Positions 40,010 to 49,582 are shown, counted from the first letter of the stretch. The stretch is 64,000 bases of DNA from Marinithermofilum abyssi (GCF_014641195.1 NZ_BMHQ01000002.1:186001-250000), one strand, 5' to 3'. Notes: a model not told the origin generated them from the sequence alone. Numbers and translations are program-made.

Positions 40010-40783
40010 TTATTTTCCTTGAAATCGAGGACGTCGTTTTTCCTTAAACGCCCGCATGCCTTCCTTCTGATCCTCCGTGGAAAACAGGAAGAAAAAAAGC
40101 TTCTGTTCATAATCCAGACCCGTTTCCAGCGGGGTATCCAGCGCTTTTAAGACGGACTGCTTGGCCAGCCGCACAGCTACCGGTGCCTGGGCAGCCACTT
40201 CCTCTGCCCATTCCCTGGCTTCCTGTTCCAGCAATTCCACCGGCACGATGCGGTTGATTAAACCGGCAGCCAAAGCTTCACGCGCGGACAGGGAACGAGC
40301 CGTAAGCACCATCTCCATGGCCCGGGCTTTACCGACAGCCCTGGTGAGGCGTTGAGTCCCGCCCGCTCCAGGCATGACGCCCAGCTTGATTTCCGGCTGC
40401 CCAAACTCTGCTGTTTCTGAAGCGATAATCATGTCACAAGCCATTGCCAGCTCACATCCCCCGCCCAGGGCATACCCGCTGACCGCTGCAAGCAGCGGCT
40501 TGGAAAAACGGCGGATGTATTCCCATTGAGCAAACTGATCCTTAAGCAACATCTCCACCGAGGAGGCTTCCGCCATCTCGTCAATATCCGCTCCGGCAGC
40601 AAAACAACGGCTTCCTCCGGTCAGCAGCACGCACCGGATCTCCTCATCGCGCTCCATCTCTTTCAACGTACGGACCAGCTCATCCATCAGTGCCAGATTA
40701 AGCGCATTCAGCACCTGGGGACGATTCAGCCGGATCGTCCCAACTCCGTTCGCCTGGGAAACCAACAGATATTTTGTCTCCAA
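40010..40783 (-). CDS. Enoyl-CoA hydratase, PaaF-like
   Basis: A 257-residue crotonase with GSRCFAAGADIDEMAE, SGYALGGGCELAMACDMIIA and the catalytic Glu pair region FGQPEIKLGVMPGAGGTQRL. A TTG at 40783 (LETKYLLVSQ) lies 8 bases after AAGGGAG; a GTG three bases earlier is also possible. Upstream in-frame sequence is not protein-like. Length equals typical hydratases (257-260). Located 35 bases before the PaaG-like gene. Confidence 0.87.
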   Translation of the reverse strand: METKYLLVSQANGVGTIRLNRPQVLNALNLALMDELVRTLKEMERDEEIRCVLLTGGSRCFAAGADIDEMAEASSVEMLLKDQFAQWEYIRRFSKPLLAAVSGYALGGGCELAMACDMIIASETAEFGQPEIKLGVMPGAGGTQRLTRAVGKARAMEMVLTARSLSAREALAAGLINRIVPVELLEQEAREWAEEVAAQAPVAVRLAKQSVLKALDTPLETGLDYEQKLFFFLFSTEDQKEGMRAFKEKRRPRFQGK

Positions 40784-40922
40784 CACCACCGCTCCCTTGA
40801 GAGATGTAGAAAGCGTTACCAAATCATTGTCTAAAGGGTTTGATTTTTGGGACTCTACCGTATATTTTAGCAAAGCGCCCGCCTCTTTGTCAGTGATTCG
40901 CTTTACAGAGCTGAAGGACCGC

Positions 40923-40948
40923 AAAAAAAAAAAGCCCGTAACGGGCTT
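40923..40948 (-). terminator. Terminator of abrB
   Basis: Minus strand AAGCCCGTtACGGGCTT followed by eleven T residues. Confidence 0.92.
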
Positions 40949-40954
40949 GTCCGG

Positions 40955-41203
40955 TTATGAGACATGTTTGCGTGTTTCTTCCAAGCAGTCGTGACAGACA
41001 ATTTTTCCTTTAAAGTAAAAGAGCTGCTCAGAGGAATCGCAGAAGATACAGCTTGGATTATACTTTTGCAGAACAATCGTGTCATTGTTGACGAAAATCT
41101 CCACTCCGTCATGAGGATGAATACCCATGGTGTCACGCAACTCTTTTGGCAGCACGATCCGACCAAGGTGATCCACTTTTCTTACGATCCCGATGCCTTT
41201 CAT
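40955..41203 (-). CDS. abrB: AbrB/SpoVT family transition-state regulator
   Basis: An 82-residue DNA-binding protein: the swapped-hairpin AbrB domain MKGIGIVRKVDHLGRIVLPK, ELRDTMGI, EIFVNNDTIVLQKY. It has a C-terminal CIFCDSS...CHDCLEE segment with two CxxC-like pairs, as in several AbrB-like factors. Bacillus AbrB represses post-exponential genes. The ATG at 41203 follows GGGGGAATCCATC. Confidence 0.87.
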   Translation of the reverse strand: MKGIGIVRKVDHLGRIVLPKELRDTMGIHPHDGVEIFVNNDTIVLQKYNPSCIFCDSSEQLFYFKGKIVCHDCLEETRKHVS

Positions 41204-41226
41204 GATGGATTCCCCCATTGCAGTGG

Positions 41227-42510
41227 TTATTGGCGGGAGATGCCGGCTGCAATGTCGTAGGGGCGGATGTTGTCTGATACTTCCTCAACAAACCGCGACA
41301 GCGGGACTTTTTTTTTAGAATCCGTCTCAGAAGATTTGTCCGACGTATCGTCGTAGGATACATCATCAGAAGACTGGGAGTTTTCAAGAGATCCCCCCTC
41401 ACTGGAAGGGGCCGACTGTTGGTCACCGCCAGAGGTGGTCTCGCTGTCGGAACCACCAGTCGACCCTGTGGTATCTCCTGTTCCCGTGCTTTCATCCCCC
41501 GTTTCCGGCGAAGGAGGGTTCTCCTGGGATGGGGTGTCTGATCCCGTATCGGAAGGCTGATCTCCGGACGGCGGTTGTGACGGCGTACCGGTATCTCCTT
41601 CCGCGCTCCCCGTATCACCAGGCTGTTGAACACCTCCATCCGCAGGCGGATTCTGGGGCTTCTCTGCCGGTTTTTCTTCCTCCAAAGTTTCTGCCGGATC
41701 CTTTTTCTTTTTCTCTTTCTCCTCTTTCTCAATCATGGACGCCCAATCTTGGTCAGACGGTGGATTGCGCAGTATCGGGGAAAAATCGACCCGTTGCATC
41801 AAATCCGAAACCGACAGATCTGAGAGAGATTTGAAGGAAATATCCTCGCCGTTCTGCCGTGCCAAAAGCCACAGCGCATACTTCGCCGGGGAGAGTTTTT
41901 TTTCCTCCGCCTTCTTCTTGACAAAGTCCGGCAAAGGCAAAGCGAAGAAACTGACTTCGGACTTCCCTAACTGTGGGTCCTGGGACACCCGGTTTTGAAT
42001 GGCTTCCAGGATCGGATCGGAGTTCCCTTCCGGGCTCACCTGAGACACCAATACGCGGTCGCGCGGCTTCAGGTACCCTTTTTGTTTGGCCCGGTGCAAG
42101 ATGTCCACGACGAATTCGTCTGCTCGCTTCCCTTCCCAGCCGTCCGAAGGCAAGAGCTTTTGAGCGGTGGTATTGAGAGCACGCACCTTTACCACTTTCC
42201 CGTCTTTGTTCACCCCTACTTCAAGGCTAGGAACGGAATCAATATACACATAGGTCTGGGCATGGACACTGCCCGGTGTCCAAAATGGGACAAACAAAAG
42301 AAACGCCACAACGGCTGCGACCAGACAACCGGCCATCCATGCCAACTTGGGGAACCTCGGCAGCTGGAAGCGACGGGTCTGAAGTTCAAAAGTAACTTCA
42401 TCACCGATCTGTACCGGTTTTCCCTGTGGAGGAACCCGGAAAAACTCACCGCTGGGCGTCATGATGACCCAATACTGCGGACCGATTTCCATCACGATCC
42501 CCTTCTGCAC
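41227..42510 (-). CDS. rsgI: Anti-sigma-I factor RsgI
   Basis: A 427-residue single-pass membrane protein: N-terminal RsgI domain (QKGIVMEIGPQYWVIMTPSG), one helix at about 57-78 (WMAGCLVAAVVAFLLFVPFW), an extracellular domain, and a long low-complexity Pro/Gly/Ser/Asp tail (about 260-400). It is expected to hold SigI until a cell-envelope or heat signal. The GTG at 42510 is 8 bases after AAGGGGGG and matches the family start. It lies inside the 3' end of sigI, overlapping by 65 bases. Confidence 0.88.
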   Translation of the reverse strand: MQKGIVMEIGPQYWVIMTPSGEFFRVPPQGKPVQIGDEVTFELQTRRFQLPRFPKLAWMAGCLVAAVVAFLLFVPFWTPGSVHAQTYVYIDSVPSLEVGVNKDGKVVKVRALNTTAQKLLPSDGWEGKRADEFVVDILHRAKQKGYLKPRDRVLVSQVSPEGNSDPILEAIQNRVSQDPQLGKSEVSFFALPLPDFVKKKAEEKKLSPAKYALWLLARQNGEDISFKSLSDLSVSDLMQRVDFSPILRNPPSDQDWASMIEKEEKEKKKKDPAETLEEEKPAEKPQNPPADGGVQQPGDTGSAEGDTGTPSQPPSGDQPSDTGSDTPSQENPPSPETGDESTGTGDTTGSTGGSDSETTSGGDQQSAPSSEGGSLENSQSSDDVSYDDTSDKSSETDSKKKVPLSRFVEEVSDNIRPYDIAAGISRQ

Positions 42511-43273
42511 AATCTCCACCCCCCTTCTGTTCAGATGGCCAGCCGAGGTATTCCCTCATCAGAGGCAATTCCTCCACAAGCACCAGAGTCAGAGCGATTA
42601 AATAGGTGCGGTGTCTTTTTAATGTACGTCTATGACATCCGACTCGCTCTGCCAGTTCTTTTTTGATTCGTTTCTGTTCGTAAAACTGTTTCAGCAACTC
42701 GTTGTCGGCAACCAACCTGCGCGCCACTTCCAACATTTCTTTTCGAGTATCCCGGTGTTTGGGCGAGGCATCCACCAAATCCGACATACCGATCCCGAAC
42801 CGGCTCAAGGCTTTGGTGAATTGCACCACTTCTTCGCGACGCATCTCACCCAGTTCCTTTTCACGATAATGGTCGAAAGACTGCTCCACCATCTCGGGAT
42901 AGTTCGGCTCATTATCTTTGGAACCCGGAGATACCAGCGGCACCTGACTTAAAAGGTGCTTCTTTTCACGCCGGAAAAAATCGATTAGCCGCCTCTGAAT
43001 CACCATATACGCAAACGACAGGAATGAAGAGCTTTGGCCTTCTTCGTAGCGCTGGATCGCTTCATCAAAACCGGATAGTGCGATGGAGTATTCGTCATCC
43101 TGCATGGTCACCGTCCGATTACAGATGCGTGAAGCGATCCGAACAATGTGCTGGCGATGTTCCCGCAACAGTTCCTCTCGTTGCTCGGTGGACTGGGAGG
43201 CTTTTGCTTTTAGTACGCGCTCTTCCAATTGGCGTCTTTTTTCGTCTCGCTCACCATCCCCCGGAACACGCAA
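42446..43273 (-). CDS. sigI: RNA polymerase sigma factor SigI
   Basis: An ECF-like sigma factor of the SigI group, about 275 residues. Region 2 covers DDEYSIALSGFDEAIQRYEE and FLSFAYMVIQRRLIDFFRRE; the SigI C-terminal domain is KKELAERVGCHRRTLKRHRT. The TTG at 43273 is the codon best spaced (6 bases) from GGGAGAGGTG. A GTG at 43282 overlaps that site. Co-transcribed with rsgI. Confidence 0.9.
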   Translation of the reverse strand: MRVPGDGERDEKRRQLEERVLKAKASQSTEQREELLREHRQHIVRIASRICNRTVTMQDDEYSIALSGFDEAIQRYEEGQSSSFLSFAYMVIQRRLIDFFRREKKHLLSQVPLVSPGSKDNEPNYPEMVEQSFDHYREKELGEMRREEVVQFTKALSRFGIGMSDLVDASPKHRDTRKEMLEVARRLVADNELLKQFYEQKRIKKELAERVGCHRRTLKRHRTYLIALTLVLVEELPLMREYLGWPSEQKGGGDCAEGDRDGNRSAVLGHHDAQR

Positions 43274-43453
43274 TACCGACACCTCTCCCTACTTATTTAT
43301 TCGGAGCAACCCTCTTTTTTTTGTCCATTTGAAAATTCCTCATCTTGCCAAATGAAAGTGGGCTTTACACACGGACAAACAAGGATTTTACCCTGTCTTC
43401 ACGGATAGAATGAGTCCCAGATCAAAAAAATGATAACCATGGAGGTGTTCTTT

Positions 43454-43618
43454 TTGAAAGATGAACAAAAAAATCCCAAACCATCGCGTCGGCAACCCAC
43501 CGTAGCACCCGGCATCACCGACGAAGCCATCGAAAAAGATGCCACAAAAGAAGAAATCCGCAAGGGGAAATCCACATCGGTCACTCGATTGGGTTGGGAA
43601 ACACCCGACAACACATAA
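43454..43618 (+). CDS. Small hydrophilic protein of unknown function
   Basis: A 54-residue charged protein starting with TTG 6 bases after GGAGGTG: KDEQKNPKPSRRQPTVAPGI, then a Lys/Glu-rich helix and TSVTRLGWETPDNT. It sits between sigI and the acyl-CoA synthetase on the opposite strand and has a hairpin after it. No family is recognised. Confidence 0.6.
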   Translation: MKDEQKNPKPSRRQPTVAPGITDEAIEKDATKEEIRKGKSTSVTRLGWETPDNT

Positions 43619-43635
43619 TCATCAGAAAATGAAAC

Positions 43636-43684
43636 AACCCCAAGAGAGCTCGATTGCGTCTGCGCTCTCGAGCTCTCTTGGGTC
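43636..43684. terminator. Long hairpin between convergent genes
   Basis: CCCAAGAGAGCTCG...CGAGCTCTCTTGGG, a 14-bp stem with a 16-base loop. The T-tract is weak on both strands. Confidence 0.55.
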
Positions 43685-43742
43685 AGCTCTTATGCAGTCG
43701 TATTCTATTTTACCATCTAATACGTTCCCACGGGAGGGGAGA

Positions 43743-45680
43743 TTATCTCACGACACTTTTTCTTATCGCTTCCACCGCTTGAGGATTTTCCAGGGAAGAA
43801 AGATCCCCCGCATCGTTGCCGGTATAAGCTGCTTTTATCGCCCGCCGCAAAATTTTACCGTTCCTTGTTTTCGGCAGCTCCTCGACAAAATGGATCTGTT
43901 TGGGTTTTAATGCTTTGCCCAACCGCACCTCCACCATAGCGATCAATTCCTTCCTCAATTCTTCATCCCCGGCTGTATTGGGTTGAAGGGAGACAAAACA
44001 GACGGCCGTTTCTCCTTTGGTGGGATCCGGCACCCCAATAGTGGCCGCTTCCAATACTGCCGGATGATCGACGAGAATCGATTCCACCTCGGCAGGCCCC
44101 AGCCGTTTGCCAGCGATTTTCAGTGTATCATCGGAACGGCCGGTAATAAACCAAAACCCTTCCTCATCTACTTCCACCCAATCCCCGTGAACCCAGGTAT
44201 CCGCCCAGCGGCTCCAATAGGTTTTCTCGTAGCGTTCGGGATCCCGCCAAAACCCTCGGGTCATCCCCACCCAGGGCTTTCGTAGGACCAACTCTCCCAC
44301 CTCACCGCGGACAGGACGGTTTTGGTCGTCCACCACTTCAGCAGCCATACCGGGCATCGGTCCGTTGAAGGAGCAAGGGGCGATCGGTTTCATCAGATTG
44401 CTGGACAGTATGCCGCCGGAGGTTTCCGTACCGCCGGAATAGTTAAAAATCGGCACTTGTTTTTTCCCGACTTTCTCAAACAACCACTGCCAAGGCTCCG
44501 GATTCCATGGTTCACCGGTGGACCCGAAAACTCGAAGAGAGCTGAGGTCATGCCGTTTCGTCCATTCCTCCCCGTACTTCATCAACGCCCGGATGACCGT
44601 CGGTGAGATGCCCAGATGGCTGACACCATGAGTCTCCACCATTTTCCACAACCGATCCGGCTCGGGATAATCGGGAGTCCCTTCGAACAACACCATGGTG
44701 CTGCCGGAAAGAAGCGTCCCAAATACCATCCAGGGACCCATCATCCATCCCATATCCGTCACCCAGAACATCACGTCTCCAGGTCCCAGATCCATCATAT
44801 AACCCGCGTCAAAAGCGGATTTGATCGGGAACCCGGCATGGCAGTGCACCGTCCCTTTCGGTTTGCCCGTCGTGCCGGAGGTGTAGATGATCATAAAGGG
44901 ATTCTCGCCATCTGTATCCAACGCGGGGCAAAAGGATGAAGGCGCTGTCATTTCGTCCCACGACATATCCCGTTCGGTATAGGTCAGCTCCCGCTTGAGA
45001 CGGGGAACCACCACGACTTTTTCCACACTGGGAGACAAATCCACCGCCCGGTCTGCCTCTTCCTTCATCCGGACCATTCTTCCCCGACGCAGAAACCCGT
45101 CAGCAGTGATCAATACTTTGGCTTCGCAATCCCGCAAACGGGTCGCCACCGCCTCAGCACCATATCCGGAAAAACAAGGGGTGAAAATCGCCCCGATCCG
45201 AGCCGCTGCCAAAATGGCAATCACATTCTCCGGAATCATCGGCAAGTAGATGGCGATCCGGTCACCCGCTTGGACTCCCAGCTCGCGCAGCCCTCGAGCA
45301 CATCGGCTTACCGCTTGCAACAACTCGCGGTACGTGTACTTGACCACTGTACCGTCGTCTCCTTCCCAGACCAAGGCCAACCGGTGTCGGCTTTGGCGGT
45401 CTTCCACCCACCGGTCGAGAGCGTTGACGGAGACATTCATCTTCCCTCCCGCAAACCATCGGGGCCACGCATTTCCTTTGCTGTTATCCCACACTTGCTC
45501 ATAAGGACGGGACCAACGGATGCCCATATCCCGGACCACCGCATCCCAGAACCAAGCGATATCCGTTACCGACCGCTCGTAGAACGCATCGTAATCCTTC
45601 AAGCCATGTGCTTTCATCAATTGGAACAACCGCATGTTTTGTATCTGTTCTTCACTGGGAAACCATGCCGCTTTGCTCAT
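43743..45680 (-). CDS. AMP-dependent acyl-CoA synthetase (acetyl-CoA synthetase-like)
   Basis: A 645-residue ANL-family ligase that activates a carboxylic acid through an acyl-AMP. P-loop MIIYTSGTTGKPKGTVHCHA, the VFGSTGEPWNPEPW and WVHGDWVEVDEEGFWFITGR motifs and the C-terminal catalytic lysine in PKTRNGKILRR are present. The N-terminal AcsA-type domain is complete. Acetate or propionate are likely but unproven substrates; no acetyltransferase-type regulator is adjacent. Confidence 0.9.
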   Translation of the reverse strand: MSKAAWFPSEEQIQNMRLFQLMKAHGLKDYDAFYERSVTDIAWFWDAVVRDMGIRWSRPYEQVWDNSKGNAWPRWFAGGKMNVSVNALDRWVEDRQSRHRLALVWEGDDGTVVKYTYRELLQAVSRCARGLRELGVQAGDRIAIYLPMIPENVIAILAAARIGAIFTPCFSGYGAEAVATRLRDCEAKVLITADGFLRRGRMVRMKEEADRAVDLSPSVEKVVVVPRLKRELTYTERDMSWDEMTAPSSFCPALDTDGENPFMIIYTSGTTGKPKGTVHCHAGFPIKSAFDAGYMMDLGPGDVMFWVTDMGWMMGPWMVFGTLLSGSTMVLFEGTPDYPEPDRLWKMVETHGVSHLGISPTVIRALMKYGEEWTKRHDLSSLRVFGSTGEPWNPEPWQWLFEKVGKKQVPIFNYSGGTETSGGILSSNLMKPIAPCSFNGPMPGMAAEVVDDQNRPVRGEVGELVLRKPWVGMTRGFWRDPERYEKTYWSRWADTWVHGDWVEVDEEGFWFITGRSDDTLKIAGKRLGPAEVESILVDHPAVLEAATIGVPDPTKGETAVCFVSLQPNTAGDEELRKELIAMVEVRLGKALKPKQIHFVEELPKTRNGKILRRAIKAAYTGNDAGDLSSLENPQAVEAIRKSVVR

Positions 45681-45885
45681 CTCTCTCCCTCCAACCGCCT
45701 CATGAATTCAGGATATTCATACTTTATTTTAAACTTGCCTATCCGGTTGGTAAAGCCGACATCAACCGGATCCAGAATCAGGATGAAAATAGAACAAGTT
45801 ATACAAACCTCTCTATTTTTCTTCCCGTACAATGTGGGGTACAATAGGACTACAATGGGACGAGACAAAAAGCGAGTGATCAGTA

Positions 45886-46614
45886 TTGGAAAACAAATAT
45901 CTCAAACGAACCATCCTGAAACGGGAAGTGAAAAGCTCTCACTTGGGTGAAACACGGGACATCCAAATCTATCTTCCCCCGGATTATGACGAACGGTACC
46001 ATTATCCCGTCCTCTATCTTCAGGACGGGGACGACTATTTCAACCTCGGCCGCTTGGCCACCCGCTGCAACCAGATGATTCTCGACGGGGAGATTGTACC
46101 CATCATCGCCGTTGCAGTGCCGGTGGATAAAAAGAAACGGACTGCGGAATATTCACCGGTAGGTGAGCGCAACAAGCGATATAAATCCTTTTTCCTGGAA
46201 GAGCTGATCCCCGCTGTAGAGAACGAATTCCCCACCGGCGGATCAGTGGAAGACCGGGTGTTGGGCGGCTCATCTCTCGGAGGGACCGTCTCGCTTCACT
46301 TGGCGTTGGATTATCCGCTGTTGTTCCAGCGAGTGCTGTCTCAATCCGGTGCCTTTTTGAAGGCCACTTTGGAAGCCATCCGCCAAAGTCCGGACCTGAG
46401 TCATCTGGAAATTTACCAGTCTATCGGCAAATCGGAAACCGCCGTCTCCACTCATATGGGCATCCTGGATCTCCTGACACGCAACCGGGAAGTTCACCGT
46501 GCTCTGCAGGAGCAGGAAGCCCGGGTATTGTACCGGGAAAAGGAAGGCGACCACACCTGGGGATTGTGGCAGCAGGACTTGCCGGAAGCATTGCGCTTCT
46601 TCTTCGGAAAATAA
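45886..46614 (+). CDS. Esterase family alpha/beta hydrolase (Fes/D-type)
   Basis: A 242-residue hydrolase of the putative esterase family (PF00756 type). DIQIYLPPDYDERYHYPVLY at the start, the nucleophile elbow GGSSLGGTVS, and the catalytic His in KEGDHTWGLW. Related to Bacillus YbbA and ferric-enterobactin esterases. TTG start at 45886. Substrate unknown. Confidence 0.88.
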   Translation: MENKYLKRTILKREVKSSHLGETRDIQIYLPPDYDERYHYPVLYLQDGDDYFNLGRLATRCNQMILDGEIVPIIAVAVPVDKKKRTAEYSPVGERNKRYKSFFLEELIPAVENEFPTGGSVEDRVLGGSSLGGTVSLHLALDYPLLFQRVLSQSGAFLKATLEAIRQSPDLSHLEIYQSIGKSETAVSTHMGILDLLTRNREVHRALQEQEARVLYREKEGDHTWGLWQQDLPEALRFFFGK

Positions 46615-46626
46615 GGCACACAAAAA

Positions 46627-46654
46627 AGAGCAGGGGTGGAATCACCCCTGCTCT
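46627..46654. terminator. Terminator between convergent esterase and AIM24 genes
   Basis: AGAGCAGGGGTG-gaat-CACCCCTGCTCT with AAAAAA on the left, so it works best on the minus strand. Confidence 0.8.
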
Positions 46655-46663
46655 CATAGTTCC

Positions 46664-47326
46664 TCACTCTACCTCACCGAAGGATACCCACTCTGCCGGT
46701 TGGATCAATACTTTCCCCCGGCCTTTAAAGTTGAGCTGCACCGTTTCACCGGAGGATTTGCCCAACAGGGTCTTCAGATTGATATCGGTTTTGATTCCGG
46801 TGGAAACCCCTTCCGTCCAACCGATCACCGCATTGGGATCCACCACCACCGGCGCATCCAGCGCGATCGGCTGTCCATGGGAGGAGATGGCCACAAAACC
46901 GTGTCCCGACAGCTTACAGGTAAAAAGACCGCCGGAAGCGATCCCTGCTCCGCGAATCACTGAAATATCCCAGTTCACCGTCTGTTCAAAAGCAAGCAGG
47001 TGACGTCCTTCCACGTACAAAGTTTCTCCGTTCAATCGGAGGATGGTGATATCCGCCGCGTTGTCAGCCAGGAAGAGATCCCCCTGACCTTCCGCTTTCA
47101 TCAGGGGCACACCTTCCCCGGTTATCTTTTTCTTCAGCCATTTGCCGATTCCGCCGGATGTGCTGGAAAACTTGATATCCCCCTGGTAGGCGATCATACT
47201 TCCCTGTCGGCAAAACACGGTATCCGTCACCCTTATTTTGAGCGCTTTATTGTTTTGCAAAACAAAGGACTCCTGGGTGTTTACTTCTTCCGCTTTATGC
47301 AACAAATGATCCAAGGATTCCGCCAT
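46664..47326 (-). CDS. AIM24 family protein (DUF124)
   Basis: A 220-residue beta-sandwich protein of the AIM24/TIGR00266 family, unknown role in bacteria. Typical blocks: GSMIAYQGDIKF, LFLADNAADITILRLNGETL, FTCKLSGHGFVAISSHGQP and VVVDPNAVIGWTEGV. The ATG at 47326 follows AGAGGAGGGATCACC; the longer frame upstream is not supported. Confidence 0.87.
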   Translation of the reverse strand: MAESLDHLLHKAEEVNTQESFVLQNNKALKIRVTDTVFCRQGSMIAYQGDIKFSSTSGGIGKWLKKKITGEGVPLMKAEGQGDLFLADNAADITILRLNGETLYVEGRHLLAFEQTVNWDISVIRGAGIASGGLFTCKLSGHGFVAISSHGQPIALDAPVVVDPNAVIGWTEGVSTGIKTDINLKTLLGKSSGETVQLNFKGRGKVLIQPAEWVSFGEVE

Positions 47327-47437
47327 GGTGATCCCTCCTCTGAAATGAAATCCATCCGGCGGCTGATCCTGATTCGTCAGCTGCCGGACTTTGACAGAGC
47401 CACCTTTATCTTTATAAATCGAGCCCCGGACGTACAG

Positions 47438-47465
47438 AAAAAGCCCCCTCCCCCGGGAGGCGGCT
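47438..47465 (-). terminator. Terminator of the bacilliredoxin gene
   Basis: Minus strand AGCCgCCTCCCGgGGGAGggGGCT followed by TTTTTC. Confidence 0.75.
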
Positions 47466-47472
47466 GAACCCA

Positions 47473-47916
47473 TTATCCGCAATATTTATCGTAAGCACTG
47501 GTCAAGTTGGCAGCGATCTCTTCCAGGGAACGGTTCTCAATCTCATGGCGCTGGACCATGTGAACCAGTTTGCCGTCTTTCATCAGGGCAAAAGACGGGG
47601 AAGACGGCGGATAATCTTCGAAATACTCCCGCGCTTTCGCAGTCGCCTCCCGATCTTGACCTGCAAAGACCGTAAACAGGTGATCCGGCTTCTTCTCATG
47701 CTTCAGGGATTCCGCCACAGCAGGACGGGCCAATCCCGCAGCACACCCGCATACCGAGTTGACCACGATGAGCGCAGTCCCTTTCGCACCTTCTCCCTCC
47801 AGTGCTTCCACCACTTCTTCCGGTGTCCGCAATTCCTTGAAACCGATCCGGGTCAATTCATCCCGCATCGGCTGAACCATCATTTGCATTTGTTGAATAT
47901 AAAAGTCTTGTGCCAA
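47473..47916 (-). CDS. Bacilliredoxin, BrxA/BrxB family
   Basis: A 147-residue thioredoxin-fold protein that removes bacillithiol from S-bacillithiolated proteins. The CGC redox motif is at residues 56-58 (VNSVCGCAAG). YIQQMQMMVQPMRDELTRIG and MVQRHEIENRS match the DUF1094 family. Presence implies a bacillithiol redox system. Confidence 0.94.
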   Translation of the reverse strand: MAQDFYIQQMQMMVQPMRDELTRIGFKELRTPEEVVEALEGEGAKGTALIVVNSVCGCAAGLARPAVAESLKHEKKPDHLFTVFAGQDREATAKAREYFEDYPPSSPSFALMKDGKLVHMVQRHEIENRSLEEIAANLTSAYDKYCG

Positions 47917-48069
47917 TCCGGATCCCTCCTTCAGTGTTATTGTATCCCAAAGGTGTGCGGGAGTCTACACAGCCATTGTTATCCCACTTCCAAAACATCT
48001 ATGCTAAAATTTTGGAGTAAAGGGGGAAGTGACAGACGGAGAGCGACCCTTGAAACGAGGTGACACGCG

Positions 48070-48843
48070 TTGGACGTGAAAACCTACTTGTCCCGTATCG
48101 GTATGACAGAGATCCGGAAGCCTACTCTCTCGTTCCTTGCTGAACTCCAACATCAACATTTGTGTCATGTGCCCTTTGAAAATTTGGACATCCTGCAGGG
48201 AGTGGAGATCCGCCTCATACCTGAAGAATTATACGGGAAGGTCGTACAACGGCAGCGAGGCGGTTTTTGTTATGAGCTCAATTATTTGTTCAGCCGTTTG
48301 CTGCAAGCGCTCGGCTATTCGGTCTCCTTGATTTCCGCCCGGGTGCGCAAATCGGATGGCACCTTCGGGCCTGAATTTGACCACATGGCACTGATCGTCC
48401 GGTTGCAAGAAGAGCACTACCTGGTCGATGTAGGGTTCGGCGATTCCTGCCGCCGACCCTTGCCTCTCACCGGAAAAAAGTGTGCAGATGTCAGTGGGAC
48501 GTATCGTATCAAACCAAGGACGGGGGATTACGCCTTGGAAAAGAGAAAAGGCAAACGGTGGATACCCAAATATCTGTTCACCACAACGCCCAGACGGCTC
48601 GCAGACTTTGACATGATGTGCAGTCATCAGCAATCTTCCTTGACATCGGTTTTTACGAAGAAGCTGATCTGTACCATCGCCACTCCGGAAGGCCGGATCA
48701 GCGTCTCTGATAAGCATCTCACCATCACAAAGAACGGCAAGCAGAAAAAGGTCCCCTTCTCCTCCCGGAAAGAACGGGAGCAAGCCATCCGCCGCTATTT
48801 CGGAAAGCACTTTGGAAACACATCCATTCATACAATAGAGTAG
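48070..48843 (+). CDS. Arylamine N-acetyltransferase
   Basis: A 257-residue NAT enzyme transferring acetyl from acetyl-CoA to arylamines. The catalytic triad is Cys67 (RGGFCYELN), His105 (FDHMALIV) and Asp120 (VDVGFGDS). HVPFENLDI is the usual N-terminal motif. TTG start after GAAACGAGGTGACACGCG. In some actinomycetes NATs serve secondary metabolism; no such cluster is seen here. Confidence 0.92.
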   Translation: MDVKTYLSRIGMTEIRKPTLSFLAELQHQHLCHVPFENLDILQGVEIRLIPEELYGKVVQRQRGGFCYELNYLFSRLLQALGYSVSLISARVRKSDGTFGPEFDHMALIVRLQEEHYLVDVGFGDSCRRPLPLTGKKCADVSGTYRIKPRTGDYALEKRKGKRWIPKYLFTTTPRRLADFDMMCSHQQSSLTSVFTKKLICTIATPEGRISVSDKHLTITKNGKQKKVPFSSRKEREQAIRRYFGKHFGNTSIHTIE

Positions 48844-48922
48844 ACATCGCAATGGCCCAACGCCGCAGACCTGTCGTCTCCCACCTCGGACATAGAAGTT
48901 CCATAGAACGGAGGCATGTACT

Positions 48923-49582
48923 TTGACATCCTTTTCACCGCAAGAAAGAGAAACCATTCACCGCGTTATCAAGGCCCGCCGGGATATCCGTCACTTTCTG
49001 CCCCGTCCGGTTCCACAGGATGCCTTGGAACGCATCTTGGAAGCGGCCCACCATGCTCCATCGGTGGGCTTTAAACAACCCTGGAACTTTATCCTCGTTA
49101 CCTCGTTATCCATCAGAAAACAGATTAAGGAGTCCTTTGAACGAACAAATGCATCAGAGCTCGCCCGATTGGATGAAGGGGAACGCAAGGAGCTTTATCG
49201 CCGGTTGAAATTGGAAGGGATCATGGAAGCTCCGGTCAACATTGCCGTCACCTGCGACCGGAACCGGGATGCCCCCTTTATCCTCGGTCAAGGTCCCATG
49301 CCGGAAACCGATTTATACAGCACTTGTCTCGCTATTCAAAATATGTGGCTCGCGGCCCGGGCCGAAGACATCGGAATGGGTTGGGTCAGCATCCTGGACC
49401 CGGTAGAGACGGAGAAAGTTCTCGGCTTGCCCGACCATGTCCGTCTGGTGGCCTACCTTTGTCTCGGATATCCGGTGGAGTTTACGGAAAAACCGATGTT
49501 GGAACGAGAAGGGTGGAAATCCCGTCTCGATTTGAACAGCCTGGTGTTTGAGAACCGCTGGGGAGAACCGTATCATCCTTAA
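48923..49582 (+). CDS. bluB: 5,6-dimethylbenzimidazole synthase
   Basis: A 219-residue nitroreductase-fold enzyme that converts reduced FMN to the lower ligand of vitamin B12. BluB features: IKARRDIRHFLPRPVPQDAL, APSVGFKQPWNF, the RLKLEGIMEAPVNIAVTCDR loop, and GMGWVSILDPVETEKVLGLP. TTG start after ACGGAGGCATGTAC. No other cobalamin gene is in the window, so a plain nitroreductase role is a weaker alternative. Confidence 0.88.
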   Translation: MTSFSPQERETIHRVIKARRDIRHFLPRPVPQDALERILEAAHHAPSVGFKQPWNFILVTSLSIRKQIKESFERTNASELARLDEGERKELYRRLKLEGIMEAPVNIAVTCDRNRDAPFILGQGPMPETDLYSTCLAIQNMWLAARAEDIGMGWVSILDPVETEKVLGLPDHVRLVAYLCLGYPVEFTEKPMLEREGWKSRLDLNSLVFENRWGEPYHP

